A stretch of 35,862 nt of DNA from an uncultured Clostridium sp. (GCA_946498245.1 CAMMNN010000035.1:1-35862); one strand, 5' to 3'; counted from the stretch's first letter, positions 8,363 to 17,033 are shown. Numbers and translations are program-made. The notes: a model not told the origin generated them from the sequence alone.

Positions 8363-9475
8363 ATGGACGAGAAAACAGTGAGCTTTGAAGAAAAACTGGC
8401 AGGACTTTTAAATGTAGCGGCCAAAAAGAAAAACGTTTTGGAGAACCGGGAGATCCTGGACTATTTTCGGGGAGAGATATTAAGCCCTGATAAGTTGGAC
8501 AAGATTTACGATTTCCTGGAAAGCCATCAGGTAGATGTGTTCCGGACGGATGAAGAGGACATGGAGCCGGATCTGTTTTTGGAAGAGGGCATGGAAGAAG
8601 AGGAAATCGATATGGAAAATATCGATCTTTCCGTGCCGGAGGGCGTCAGCCTGGAAGATCCGGTAAGAATGTATCTAAAGGAGATTGGAAAAATCCCGCT
8701 GCTTACCACAGAGGAAGAAATTGAACTGGCCAAAAGAATGGAACTGGGGGACAAGGAAGCCGGAAAACGTTTGGCTGAGGCCAATCTGCGTCTCGTTGTC
8801 AGCATTGCTAAACGGTACGTAGGAAGAGGAATGCAGTTTTTGGATTTGATCCAGGAAGGAAATCTGGGGCTGATAAAGGCTGTGGAAAAGTTTGACTACA
8901 CAAAGGGGTATAAATTCAGCACTTACGCTACCTGGTGGATCCGTCAGGCCATTACCAGGGCCATAGCCGATCAGGCCCGGACTATCCGTATTCCGGTTCA
9001 TATGGTAGAAACCATTAACCGTCTCATCCGTGTTTCCAGACAGCTTCTGCAGGAGCTGGGAAGGGAACCTTCTGCGGAGGAGATTGCACAGAGAATGGAT
9101 GTCCCTGTAGAACGGGTCAGGGAGATTATGAAAATTTCCCAGGAACCGGTATCCCTGGAGACGCCTATTGGAGAAGAAGAGGACAGCCATCTGGGGGATT
9201 TTATTCAGGACGACAACGTAATGGTGCCTCAGGACGCCGCCGCATTTACCCTTCTTCATGAGCAACTGATGGAAGTTTTGGATACCCTGACAGAACGGGA
9301 GCAGAAGGTTTTGAAGCTGCGCTTCGGTCTGGTAGACGGCCGCCCCAGAACGCTGGAGGAAGTAGGCCGGGAATTTCACGTAACCAGGGAGCGGATCCGG
9401 CAGATAGAGGCCAAAGCCCTGAGAAAGCTCCGCCATCCCAGCAGAAGCAAGAAATTAAAAGACTATTTAGACTGA
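8363..9475 (+). CDS. rpoD: primary sigma factor RpoD/SigA
   Basis: A 370-residue housekeeping sigma factor. It has an acidic region 1.1/1.2 ([16 protein letters not shown]), region 2 ([26 protein letters not shown] and [15 protein letters not shown], the -10 recognition helix), region 3 ([14 protein letters not shown]) and region 4 with [27 protein letters not shown] for -35 recognition. Length and motifs match SigA of Firmicutes. GGAAGG (8348-8353) gives a 9-nt spacing to ATG 8363; ATG 8354 directly abuts it. This factor accounts for the TTGACA/TATAAT promoters seen across the window. Confidence 0.97.
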   Translation: MDEKTVSFEEKLAGLLNVAAKKKNVLENREILDYFRGEILSPDKLDKIYDFLESHQVDVFRTDEEDMEPDLFLEEGMEEEEIDMENIDLSVPEGVSLEDPVRMYLKEIGKIPLLTTEEEIELAKRMELGDKEAGKRLAEANLRLVVSIAKRYVGRGMQFLDLIQEGNLGLIKAVEKFDYTKGYKFSTYATWWIRQAITRAIADQARTIRIPVHMVETINRLIRVSRQLLQELGREPSAEEIAQRMDVPVERVREIMKISQEPVSLETPIGEEEDSHLGDFIQDDNVMVPQDAAAFTLLHEQLMEVLDTLTEREQKVLKLRFGLVDGRPRTLEEVGREFHVTRERIRQIEAKALRKLRHPSRSKKLKDYLD

Positions 9476-9491
9476 TGGAGCATATAATTAC

Positions 9492-10238
9492 ATGAAATTG
9501 TCAAAACGATTAGAATTAGTGGCTTCCTTCGTACAAGAGGGAAGCCGGGTGGCTGATGTGGGAACGGATCACGGATACGTCCCTATCGCCCTGGTGGAAC
9601 GCCGGACTGCAATAAAAGCCATTGCCATGGATCTGAGAGAAGGCCCCTTGATGCGGGCAAAAACCCATATCCGGGAAGCCGGACTGGAGGATTGCATTGA
9701 AACCCGGCTTTCAGACGGGTTGACAGCCCTCAGAACCGGCGAGGCGGACACAGTGATTATCGCAGGAATGGGAGGGGAGCTGGTAATACATATTTTGGAG
9801 CAGGGGCGGCCCTTGTGGGAGGAAACAAAACGGTTTATCCTGTCGCCCCAGTCGGATCTGGAAGCCGTGCGCCGCTACTTGGGAAACAGCGGTTTTGTGA
9901 CAGAGCAGGAGTCCATGACAGAGGATGAGGGAAAGTATTACACTGTTATGGCGGTAAGAAGAAAAAAGGCGGAGGAGAATGGGAAAACGGGAGCTGACGA
10001 AGGGGAACTGCGCTACGGCCGCCTTTTAATAGAAAAAAAGGATCCGGTATTAGCCGCCTTTTTAAAAAAAGAGGAGAAACGGATTGAGTCCGTCCTAAAA
10101 AAGATAGAGGAACAGGGAAAAGCAGGCCCGGAACTTTCCGAAAATGCCCGTTCCGCCTCAATACGGCTAAGAAAAGATCTGGCCATAGTCAGACAGACCC
10201 AGAAAAAAATAGAAGCAAATCAGCGGCAGGAGGTTTAA
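9492..10238 (+). CDS. trmK: tRNA (adenine-22-N1)-methyltransferase
   Basis: A 248-residue Rossmann-fold SAM-dependent methyltransferase that makes m1A22 in bacterial tRNAs. The SAM-binding motif VADVGTDHGYVPIAL (about residues 19-33), an AMDLREGPL motif and the catalytic IIAGMGGELV segment identify the TrmK (formerly DUF633) family. The C-terminal 70 residues are highly charged and probably coiled-coil. It follows rpoD at 16 bp, the usual position in Firmicutes. The Nif3-like gene that frequently follows trmK in this neighbourhood is absent; the next gene starts at the base after the stop codon. Confidence 0.92.
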   Translation: MKLSKRLELVASFVQEGSRVADVGTDHGYVPIALVERRTAIKAIAMDLREGPLMRAKTHIREAGLEDCIETRLSDGLTALRTGEADTVIIAGMGGELVIHILEQGRPLWEETKRFILSPQSDLEAVRRYLGNSGFVTEQESMTEDEGKYYTVMAVRRKKAEENGKTGADEGELRYGRLLIEKKDPVLAAFLKKEEKRIESVLKKIEEQGKAGPELSENARSASIRLRKDLAIVRQTQKKIEANQRQEV

Positions 10239-11894
10239 ATGGCAAGACTTTGGATAGATGGAGAGTGGGAAGAGTATCCGGACAATACCCTTTGGAGGGA
10301 AGCGGCAAAACTCCACCAGGAACGGTATCCCAACGACATTTTACTGGCAGAGGCCGATGGCCGGCTCCAGGAGCTTTACAAAAAAGTGCCGGAATCGGGA
10401 AAGGTGAGATGGATTACCGCTAAGGATGATCCGGGTATCCAGACCTATTTCAGAAGCGCGGTTTTTCTCCTTTTTAAAGCCTTTCACGACGCTGCCGGGG
10501 CGGAAACCACGGCGCGGATTGAACTGGAATTTTCCATTGGAAACGGATATTTTATAAAGCCTAAGAAGGGAACGGTTTTGACGCCTGAGCTGATAGAACG
10601 GGTTAAGAAGCGTATGGAGGAACTGGTAAAGCAGCGGATTCCTATTCTTAAAAAGAGCGTCAATACGGAAGAAGCCATAGAGCTGTTTCACCGCCACAGG
10701 ATGTATGACAAAGAACGGCTGTTTTATTACAGGAGGGCCTCCCGGGTCAACCTGTACAGTATCGACGGCTTCCAGGACTACTATTACGGGTATATGACGC
10801 CGGATACCAGCTACTTAAAGTATTTTGATCTGGTTCCCTATGAAAAAGGCTGCGTTCTGATGCTTCCCAAAAAGGAGGATCCGAAAAAAATTCCGGAGTT
10901 TCAGCCTCAGAAAAAACTCTTTTACGTTCTTCAGGAATCCTTTGAATGGGGAGAACGCCTGGGACTGGACAATGTAGGGGCCTTAAACGATCAAATCACC
11001 AAAGGCCGCCTGAAGGAAACGGTATTGATCCAGGAAGCGCTCCAGGAGAAAAAAATCGCTGAGATTGCCGCAGGGATTGCGTCTCAGCCCCATAAAAAGC
11101 TGGTGATGATTGCAGGACCGTCTTCTTCCGGAAAGACGACATTTTCTCACCGCCTTTCCGTTCAGTTGGAGGCCCTGGGCCTGAAGCCCCATCCCATAGA
11201 GGTGGACGATTACTTCGTAAACCGGGAGGACAGTCCCAGAGATGAAAACGGGGACTACAACTACGAAGCCTTGGAATGCCTGGATATTCGCCAGTTCAAT
11301 GTAGATATGGGCCGGCTTCTGGCTGGAGAAACCGTAGAGCTGCCGACTTACAATTTTAAAACCGGGATTCGGGAGTACAATGGAGAACGGCTGAGGCTGG
11401 GCCGGGAGGATATTTTGGTAATGGAGGGAATCCATTGCCTCAATGACCGCCTTTCCTACACGCTTCCCAGGGAAAATAAGTTTAAGATTTATATCAGCGC
11501 ACTGACGCAGTTAAACATTGACGAGCACAATCGGATCCCCAGTACCGACGGCCGGCTGATCCGCCGCATGGTAAGGGATGCCAGAGTAAGAGGCAATTCC
11601 GCCCTGGAGACTATACGGAGGTGGCCTTCTGTAAGGAAGGGAGAGGATCAAAACATTTTCCCCTATCAGGAGGAGGCCGACGTGATGTTTAATTCCGCTT
11701 TGATTTATGAGCTGGCTGTGCTGAAACAGTATGCGGAGCCTCTGCTGTTTGGAATCCCCAGAGACTGCCCGCAGTACCAGGAAGCGAAGCGCCTGCTGAA
11801 ATTTCTGGATTACTTTCTGGGTATCAGCCCCGATGCCATTCCGGCAAATTCCATATTGCGGGAATTTATTGGCGGGAGCTGTTTTCCGGTATAA
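10239..11894 (+). CDS. uridine kinase-family nucleoside kinase with ThrRS-like N-terminal domain
   Basis: A 551-residue two-part protein. Residues 1-270 resemble the TGS and second-additional domain of threonyl-tRNA synthetase: an N-terminal TGS-like stretch, the FHRHRMYDKERLFYYRRASRV region and YYYGYMTPDTSYLKYFDL. Residues 285-551 are a phosphoribulokinase/uridine-kinase P-loop domain with Walker A GPSSSGKTT (293-301), a DDYF motif and EGIHCLN. The family is annotated as nucleoside kinases, probably phosphorylating uridine or cytidine; the precise substrate here is not visible. AGGAGG inside the end of trmK serves as its ribosome site, so the two are translationally linked. Confidence 0.85.
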   Translation: MARLWIDGEWEEYPDNTLWREAAKLHQERYPNDILLAEADGRLQELYKKVPESGKVRWITAKDDPGIQTYFRSAVFLLFKAFHDAAGAETTARIELEFSIGNGYFIKPKKGTVLTPELIERVKKRMEELVKQRIPILKKSVNTEEAIELFHRHRMYDKERLFYYRRASRVNLYSIDGFQDYYYGYMTPDTSYLKYFDLVPYEKGCVLMLPKKEDPKKIPEFQPQKKLFYVLQESFEWGERLGLDNVGALNDQITKGRLKETVLIQEALQEKKIAEIAAGIASQPHKKLVMIAGPSSSGKTTFSHRLSVQLEALGLKPHPIEVDDYFVNREDSPRDENGDYNYEALECLDIRQFNVDMGRLLAGETVELPTYNFKTGIREYNGERLRLGREDILVMEGIHCLNDRLSYTLPRENKFKIYISALTQLNIDEHNRIPSTDGRLIRRMVRDARVRGNSALETIRRWPSVRKGEDQNIFPYQEEADVMFNSALIYELAVLKQYAEPLLFGIPRDCPQYQEAKRLLKFLDYFLGISPDAIPANSILREFIGGSCFPV

Positions 11895-11915
11895 AGGAGG
11901 AAATGTTAAGACACA

Positions 11916-12500
11916 ATGGAAGAAAAACTGCAGATCTATGATGAAAACCACAATCCAGTGGGAGAAGCTTCCCGGACAGACGCTCACCGGGAAGGACTGT
12001 GGCATGAGGTGGTTCACTGCTGGATGGTGTGCAGCCTGGGAGGACGGAGCTGGATTTATTTCCAGAGACGGGCTTTTTCCAAAAAAGACTTTCCAGGACT
12101 TTACGACATTGCCTCCACAGGCCATATCGACGCAGGCGAGAGCCATAGGGAGGCCGTCTGCCGGGAAGCTTTTGAGGAAACGGGAGTGTCCATTGATACA
12201 AACCGTCTGACCTATCTGGGAATCGTAAAGGAAGAGATTCGGGAAGGAGATTTCTTTGACCGGGAATTTGCTCATGTATACCTATATGAATTAGACATTC
12301 CCGGTTTTGCGCCGGGGGAAGAGGTAGAAGAAATGGCCGCTTTTCCGGCGGAAGAACTGATAAAAATGGACAGCGGCAAAGAAGTGCTGCTTCATGGGAT
12401 GGACCTGTCGGGGAATCCGCTAGCCGTCCGCCGGGAAGAGTTTTGCAATCATCCCGGAGAATTTACCGCCCTGGTGCTTCCAAGGCTGAATATATGCTGA
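11916..12500 (+). CDS. Nudix hydrolase
   Basis: A 194-residue Nudix protein. The 23-residue Nudix box at 69-91 fits Gx5Ex7REUxEExGU exactly (GHIDAGE ... REAFEETGV), so the Mg-binding glutamates are present. The N-terminal layout (IYDENHNPVGEASRTDAHREGLWHEVVHCW) resembles the branch containing isopentenyl-diphosphate isomerases and YfcD-like hydrolases, but the isomerase's own motifs are not complete, so a nucleoside-diphosphate-X pyrophosphatase is more likely. AAAGGAGG lies upstream. It sits 21 bp after the nucleoside kinase, which would suit a nucleotide-salvage or clean-up role. Confidence 0.85.
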   Translation: MEEKLQIYDENHNPVGEASRTDAHREGLWHEVVHCWMVCSLGGRSWIYFQRRAFSKKDFPGLYDIASTGHIDAGESHREAVCREAFEETGVSIDTNRLTYLGIVKEEIREGDFFDREFAHVYLYELDIPGFAPGEEVEEMAAFPAEELIKMDSGKEVLLHGMDLSGNPLAVRREEFCNHPGEFTALVLPRLNIC

Positions 12501-12540
12501 CTATCCGGCGGCGGACTTTTACAGTAAGGAGAGAAATAAA

Positions 12541-13170
12541 ATGAGAACAATTCTTTGTTTTGGGGATTCCAATACCTTTGGAACGAATCCGGAAGGAGGG
12601 CGCCATGCCAGAGATGTCCGCTGGCCGGGAAGACTCCAAAAGCTTTTGGGGCCGGACTGGTATGTCATTGAAGAGGGCATGGGTGGAAGGACAACGGTGT
12701 GGGAGGATCCCTTGGAGCCGGGGCGCAGAGGCATTGCCGCCCTACCGATTGCTTTGGCCAGCCATAAGCCTTTGGAGCTGGTGATTCTCAGCCTGGGAAC
12801 CAATGACTGCAAAGGCCATTTCCATGCGTCGCCCAAAGTCATTGCAAAGGGGGCGGAGGAACTGTGCAAAACCGTTTGCCGCTTCGATTACGGCCCCTGG
12901 GCCAAAACTCCCAAAATACTCCTGGTTTCCCCCATCCATATCGGGGAAAAGGTAGAGTCGTCGCCTTATGTCAGCTTTGATAAAGAGGCTCCGGCAAAAT
13001 CCAGGGCTTTAGGGGCTTTGTATCAGGAAGTGGCGAAAAACTATAATTGTCTCTTTTTAGACGGTTCCCAGGCGGCTGAACCCAGCGCCCTGGATCAGCT
13101 CCATATGGACGCTGAAAATCATCGGTCAATGGCCGAGGCTATATACGAAAACATTATGAAGGAATTTTAA
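12541..13170 (+). CDS. SGNH/GDSL-family esterase
   Basis: A 209-residue SGNH hydrolase. Block I FGDSNTFG carries the nucleophile Ser10, the block II Gly lies in GMGGRTT, block III GTND supplies the oxyanion Asn, and block V DQLHMD gives the Asp/His pair. There is no signal peptide, so the enzyme is cytoplasmic. It is close to the arylesterase/acetylxylan-esterase-like group; the substrate is unknown. AAGGAGAG lies upstream, and its spacing of 40 bp from the Nudix gene and 13 bp to the next gene suggests co-transcription. Confidence 0.85.
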   Translation: MRTILCFGDSNTFGTNPEGGRHARDVRWPGRLQKLLGPDWYVIEEGMGGRTTVWEDPLEPGRRGIAALPIALASHKPLELVILSLGTNDCKGHFHASPKVIAKGAEELCKTVCRFDYGPWAKTPKILLVSPIHIGEKVESSPYVSFDKEAPAKSRALGALYQEVAKNYNCLFLDGSQAAEPSALDQLHMDAENHRSMAEAIYENIMKEF

Positions 13171-13183
13171 AGAGGGGATAGCA

Positions 13184-14167
13184 ATGAAGGTGAATTACGG
13201 TGGATTCTTTAGTACCAGACAGGCGGCGGCAGCGCGGCAGAAAAAAGAATTAGGGGGATCCTTTAACTGGTATGGAATGGGGTGGAAGATTCCAGCGGCA
13301 TATTTATGTGAAGAAGGAGTTGTTTTAGACGTATGCCGTTTCGTTCCCAGAGAAAGGCTGGAGGATTATTATAAAAAATGGAAGCCCATTTTGGAGAAGG
13401 AAGGAGAGCTGCATCCGGGAAACGAAGAAGAGATGGAGCGGGAAAATCCTTTTGCAAGAAATTATTCCGTATCTTTGGAAATCAATGGAAAACAGTTTTT
13501 AATGGAAAAAAGAAGCAGCGTAAGGCGGTATGGCCTGGACGGGGAAGAAGATCCCATGGAAGCTGAAGAATTGATGAAAGAGTATGGCTGTGATGAGAAC
13601 CAGTCTTGGGAATTTGCGCGGATTTCCTTTCCCTGGCCGGAAGGAAAGGAAGAGTCTTTCCACTCCCTGACCATTGGATTAAAGGCCCTGCCGGTTTATT
13701 ACGAGGGAAGTCCCAGATTTATTACCCGGCCGGACTGCGAACCTGAAACAATAAAAGTAAAAAATCCGGTATCAGGCGAAGAATGCTGGATCCATATTAT
13801 AAGCTGCAAAGCGGAAAACTTAGCAAAGGAGCTCTTTCAGGACGGACAGGAGTGGCCGGGAGAGTACCAGGCTCTTACCTGCCGGATTACGGACGGCTGC
13901 GGCGGTACGCTGCCGGAAGAAGAAAAACCCAGGATCCAGGACTGCGTCATGAGTGACGAGCCCAGAAGAAGCCTGAAAAACGGGGCTTCCTCTATTGCTG
14001 TCATTGCACGTCCCAGTGAAAAGCACGAAAATGGAGAACAGACAGTCTGCTCCTCACTGCATTTTGAACAGCGGGAACAGACTGAATGGATGGTCATGTT
14101 TCCGGTAACGGAAGCGGAAGAAATGACCGTAGTACTGACTGGACAAGAGACAGAAAATATGGTATGA
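13184..14167 (+). CDS. unrecognised 327-residue protein
   Basis: I do not recognise this family. The protein is soluble, with no signal peptide or membrane segment, rich in Glu, Arg and Trp, and contains aromatic-rich strands (GGSFNWYGMGWKIPAAYLCEEG near the N terminus, WMVMFPVTEAEEMTVVLTG near the C terminus) suggestive of beta-sandwich folds. Cysteines at several points do not form a clear metal motif. GAGGGG lies 6-7 nt before ATG 13184, and codon use looks like that of its neighbours, so it is a real gene. It is the last gene of the operon; its 3' end contains the rnpB promoter. Confidence 0.7.
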   Translation: MKVNYGGFFSTRQAAAARQKKELGGSFNWYGMGWKIPAAYLCEEGVVLDVCRFVPRERLEDYYKKWKPILEKEGELHPGNEEEMERENPFARNYSVSLEINGKQFLMEKRSSVRRYGLDGEEDPMEAEELMKEYGCDENQSWEFARISFPWPEGKEESFHSLTIGLKALPVYYEGSPRFITRPDCEPETIKVKNPVSGEECWIHIISCKAENLAKELFQDGQEWPGEYQALTCRITDGCGGTLPEEEKPRIQDCVMSDEPRRSLKNGASSIAVIARPSEKHENGEQTVCSSLHFEQREQTEWMVMFPVTEAEEMTVVLTGQETENMV

Positions 14168-14168
14168 T
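14140..14168 (+). promoter_or_regulatory. promoter of rnpB
   Basis: TGGACA (14140-14145), 17-bp spacer, TATGAT (14163-14168) with an extended TGG. It lies inside the end of the preceding coding region, whose stop codon is within the -10 element. The predicted start near 14175 coincides with the 5' strand of P1. Confidence 0.8.
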
Positions 14169-14175
14169 ACCCATG

Positions 14176-14524
14176 TTTTGAGTAAGACAGATGGTCGCTG
14201 CCGCAGAACCGAAAGGCTGCGGGAGAGGAAAGTCCGGGCTTCGCAGGGCAGGATGCCAGATAACGTCTGGTGGGGGCGACCCTAAGGACAGTGCAACAGA
14301 AATAAACCGCCGCATTTTGCGGTAAGGGTGGAAAGGCAGTGTAAGAGACTACCGCCTGACTGGTAACAGGCAGGGCACATGTAAACCCCATCCGAAGCAA
14401 GACCGAACAGGAGGCATAAGGCGGCCCGTCTGCCTCCGGGTAGGTCGCTTGAAACTGCCGGTGACGGCAGTTCTAGATAGATGACCATCCAACGACATAA
14501 CCCGGCTTACCGTCTTACTCAAAA
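14176..14524 (+). ncRNA. rnpB: RNase P RNA, bacterial class A-like
   Basis: The catalytic RNA of RNase P, which trims tRNA 5' leaders. Diagnostic conserved stretches occur in order: GAGGAAAGTCCGGGCT, CAGGGCAGGATGCCAG, GGGGGCGACC, a GGACAGTGCAACAGAAA segment, GGTAAGGGTGGAAAGG, GTAAGAGACTACCGC, GGGCACATGTAAACCCCATC, CAAGACCGAACAGG, GGGTAGGTCGCTTGA and a terminal ACCCGGCTTAC-like element. P1 is formed by 14176-14188 (TTTTGAGTAAGAC) and 14512-14524, and a T tract follows. The exact 5' and 3' ends are estimates. Confidence 0.95.
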
Positions 14525-14529
14525 CTTTT

Positions 14530-14958
14530 TTATTTTTTTCCGTACTGCTCATCGCAGTAGAGGCAGCGGTAGGTTTCCTTTTCCCGATCCGAAAGATAGA
14601 AGATGTGGGGAAGCTCCTGCTCAATAGAGGTAATGCACCGCGGATTTTTACAGTGAATCACATTGGTAATGCGCTCTGGAAGTTCCAGGCGCTTTTTTTC
14701 TATAATTTCGTTGTCCCGGATAATATTCACCGTAATATTGTGATCAATGTAGCCCAGAACTTTCAAATCAATGGTGTTCAGGCCGCCTTCGATTTTTATG
14801 ATGTCTTTGCGCCCCATTTTATTGCTGCGGGCGTTTTTAATAATAGCCACCTGGCATTCCAGCTTGTCCAGGCCCAGATGGTAGTAGATGTCCAGGCTTC
14901 GGCCGGCCTCTATATGATCCAGGACGATTCCTTCTTTCAATCCGCTGATATTTAACAT
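14530..14958 (-). CDS. pyrI: aspartate carbamoyltransferase regulatory subunit
   Basis: A 142-residue regulatory chain that binds the catalytic PyrB trimers and confers nucleotide allostery on the first committed pyrimidine step. The N-terminal allosteric domain contains [20 protein letters not shown] and the C-terminal zinc domain shows four cysteines (CKNPRC and CLYC). The start overlaps the end of pyrB by 7 bp, so the two subunits are translationally coupled. Its stop codon lies only about 6 bp from the 3' end of the convergent rnpB, with no separate terminator visible between them. Confidence 0.94.
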   Translation of the reverse strand: MLNISGLKEGIVLDHIEAGRSLDIYYHLGLDKLECQVAIIKNARSNKMGRKDIIKIEGGLNTIDLKVLGYIDHNITVNIIRDNEIIEKKRLELPERITNVIHCKNPRCITSIEQELPHIFYLSDREKETYRCLYCDEQYGKK

Positions 14959-15884
14959 GGTTTTTCTACCTCCAATAATGTCATAATCAATGCCATTCGC
15001 ACATATACCCCGTACTGGGCCTGTCTGAAGTAAGCGGCTCTGGGGTCGCTGTCCACTTCCACGGAGATTTCATTGACTCTGGGAAGGGGGTGCAGGATAA
15101 ACATATCGGGCTTTGCCAGTTTCATTTTTTTGCGGTTCAGGATATAGCAGTCTTTCAGGCGGATGTAATCTTCCTCATTAAAGAAACGCTCTCTCTGAAC
15201 GCGGGTCATGTAGAGGATGTCCAGTTCCGGAAGAGCGGCGTCCAGATTGTCTACCTCTTTAAAGTCAATACCATTCGCCTGGAGAACGTCTTCCCTGAGA
15301 TACTCGGGGATCTGCAGTTCCGGCGGGGAAATCAGAACAAAGCGGATATTGGGATAGCGGACCATGGCGTGGATAAGAGAGTGAACGGTACGGCCGAATT
15401 TTAAATCCCCGCAGAAGCCGATGGTCAGACCATCCAGGCGACCCTTTAAAGAACGGATAGTCAGAAGATCCGTAAGAGTCTGGGTGGGATGCTGATGGCC
15501 TCCGTCTCCGGCGTTAATAACGGGAATAGAGGAATAGTGGGCCGCCACTGTGGGAGCTCCCTCTTTGGGGTGGCGCATGGCGCAAATGTCCGCGTAACAG
15601 GAGATGATACGGATAGTATCCGCAACACTTTCTCCCTTAGCGGCGGAACTGGAGTCAGCAGAAGAAAAACCGAGAACACTGCCCCCTAAATTCAGCATTG
15701 CAGATTCAAAGCTTAATCGGGTGCGGGTACTCGGTTCATAAAAACAGGTAGCCAATTTCTTTCCGTCACATACGTGAGCGTATTTGGGAAGGTTATGCTC
15801 AATATCGGATGCCAGATCCAATAAAGCGTCAGTTTCTTCCACAGAGAAGTCCAATGGATTCAATAAATGCCTTATAGATTTCAT
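14952..15884 (-). CDS. pyrB: aspartate carbamoyltransferase catalytic subunit
   Basis: A 310-residue catalytic subunit that joins carbamoyl phosphate and aspartate to give carbamoyl aspartate. The carbamoyl-phosphate site [11 protein letters not shown] (about residues 53-63) is intact, as are the Lys/Gly-rich loop SSAAKGESV, the HP motif [20 protein letters not shown] and the aspartate-binding HPLPRVNEI. Length is typical. AAAGGAGAG precedes the ATG at 15884. With pyrI it forms a two-gene operon transcribed away from the next gene. The leader is only about 35 nt, so PyrR-type attenuation is not apparent. Confidence 0.96.
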   Translation of the reverse strand: MKSIRHLLNPLDFSVEETDALLDLASDIEHNLPKYAHVCDGKKLATCFYEPSTRTRLSFESAMLNLGGSVLGFSSADSSSAAKGESVADTIRIISCYADICAMRHPKEGAPTVAAHYSSIPVINAGDGGHQHPTQTLTDLLTIRSLKGRLDGLTIGFCGDLKFGRTVHSLIHAMVRYPNIRFVLISPPELQIPEYLREDVLQANGIDFKEVDNLDAALPELDILYMTRVQRERFFNEEDYIRLKDCYILNRKKMKLAKPDMFILHPLPRVNEISVEVDSDPRAAYFRQAQYGVYVRMALIMTLLEVEKPC

Positions 15885-15926
15885 GCAGCTCTCCTTTAAT
15901 CAAAATAGATTCATTTGGTTCGCCTT

Positions 15927-15955
15927 ATTATACAGCATATGGAAAGAAATTTCTA
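15927..15955 (-). promoter_or_regulatory. promoter of pyrBI
   Basis: On the minus strand: TAGAAA (15955-15950), 17-bp spacer, TATAAT (15932-15927). The transcription start would be near 15920, about 36 nt before pyrB, leaving no room for an attenuator. Confidence 0.7.
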
Positions 15956-16062
15956 CATTTTTTTGTGAAAATGTGGTAATATGGTAACAGTTCAGCCAGA
16001 TGCCTTTCGCGTCAGCCGATATAGTAGAATCCGTCAAATTATGAATGGCATGGCTGAATTGC

Positions 16063-16125
16063 TGCCATATGGTAGCTTGCTCACAAAGCAGGAGTTTGCC
16101 ATATGGTAGCTTGCTCACAAAGCAG
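16063..16125. repeat. tandem 29-bp direct repeat in the pyrB divergent region
   Basis: An exact 29-bp unit occurs at 16063-16091 and 16097-16125 (period 34). It contains CCATATGG and GCTTGCTCACAAAGC, the latter able to form a small hairpin. The shorter ATATGGTA motif also occurs at 15981, in partial form. It sits between the divergent pyrB and the 16145 gene, within the latter's probable leader. Two copies are too few for a CRISPR array. Confidence 0.7.
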
Positions 16126-16144
16126 CAAAGAAAGTAGGGTTACA

Positions 16145-16972
16145 ATGGCAAAAACGCTGGAACAAATCGTAATAGAAGGTTTGGCAGGGGACTGCTGCTC
16201 CATGGAGGAGCTTTTCGTCCTTTGGCAGACCATGCAAATGATGGAAGAAAAGCCTCAGGGCAAAACCTGCTACGAGGAAATTGACGCCAGAAGCTTCCAT
16301 GCAGACGGAAAAATTGATCCCAAACAGTATAAAGGGGTTTTATACATTTTAAAAGAACCCAGCCTGAAACACTATATCCAAAAAGGCCTGACCTTTCCGG
16401 TTTTAACGGATATTCGGAGAGACTACCGGAAATACCGGAAGGGCTGGGAGGATGAGCGCGGCTATGTGGCGGGTATGCAGAGGCTTCTTCTGGGAGAGTC
16501 GGCGGGGGAGATGTCCAATGAGGAGATCATGAGAACCCTGGCTGTTCTTTATGTCAATAAAAGAGGGGGCAAGGAAGCGTCCGACAGCGTCTGGATGAAT
16601 TACGGATACGAATACATTGAATTTATAAAACGGGAAATCCGCCTTCTGGAACCAAAGGTAATTATCTGCGGCGGAGAAGAGATTTTCCGTATGGTGGTAA
16701 AAGAGGCTTTCCACAACAAAAAAAGGATCCGCAATCATAAGGAGCAAATGATCTGGAAAAACACGGTAGAAGATTTTCAATTTACAGCGGATAGAAACTA
16801 CCGCCATACGGCAGATCCGGATCGGACGGCTATTGTAGTGGTCAATATGTGGAATCCTGCATACCGGATTAATAAAGAACAGTATCTTTCCCCGGAGGAG
16901 TATTTGGAGGAATTTCACAAAAGAATCAGCAAGGTAGGTCAGATGCCCGGTGAAAATTCTCCGTCCCTTTAA
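16145..16972 (+). CDS. uncharacterised protein, possibly uracil-DNA-glycosylase-like fold
   Basis: A 275-residue soluble protein that I cannot name. Its general pattern resembles the uracil-DNA glycosylase-like superfamily: an early strand ending in a proline loop (GVLYILKEPS), a central PKVIICGGEEIFRMV strand-helix, and a late VVNMWNPAYR where that fold carries its His-Pro-Ser loop; here Asn-Pro replaces the usual His-Pro. The resemblance is weak and the enzyme activity is unproven. ATG 16145 follows GTAGGG; the in-frame ATG at 16103 lies within the direct repeats. No operon partner is evident. Confidence 0.55.
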   Translation: MAKTLEQIVIEGLAGDCCSMEELFVLWQTMQMMEEKPQGKTCYEEIDARSFHADGKIDPKQYKGVLYILKEPSLKHYIQKGLTFPVLTDIRRDYRKYRKGWEDERGYVAGMQRLLLGESAGEMSNEEIMRTLAVLYVNKRGGKEASDSVWMNYGYEYIEFIKREIRLLEPKVIICGGEEIFRMVVKEAFHNKKRIRNHKEQMIWKNTVEDFQFTADRNYRHTADPDRTAIVVVNMWNPAYRINKEQYLSPEEYLEEFHKRISKVGQMPGENSPSL

Positions 16973-17033
16973 GGAATCCGTAAGGATCCTTTAAGAATTT
17001 TATAAGGACGGATCTGGTAACCTGTGGTATTAT
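16970..17033 (+). promoter_or_regulatory. four 11-bp direct repeats plus extended -10 promoter of the ABC transporter operon
   Basis: TAAGGA at 16970, 16981 and 17003, and TAAGAA at 16992, recur at exactly 11-bp spacing, one helical turn apart. The last copy overlaps the poor -35 position (AGGACG, 17005-17010) of an extended -10, TGGTATTAT (17025-17033). This is the usual geometry of OmpR/PhoB-type response-regulator activation sites. The regulator is not encoded beside it. Confidence 0.65.

Noticed and set aside
8675..9436. A 253-codon open frame on the minus strand across rpoD
   Set aside because: It mirrors the highly conserved rpoD coding strand, has no ribosome site and no recognisable domain.
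11511..12275. A 254-codon minus-strand frame across the nucleoside kinase and Nudix genes
   Set aside because: It runs antisense to two clear genes with intact catalytic motifs, and its translation is low-complexity without any domain.
16063..16125. A possible CRISPR array
   Set aside because: There are only two units with a 5-bp gap between them, too short for a spacer, and no cas genes nearby.
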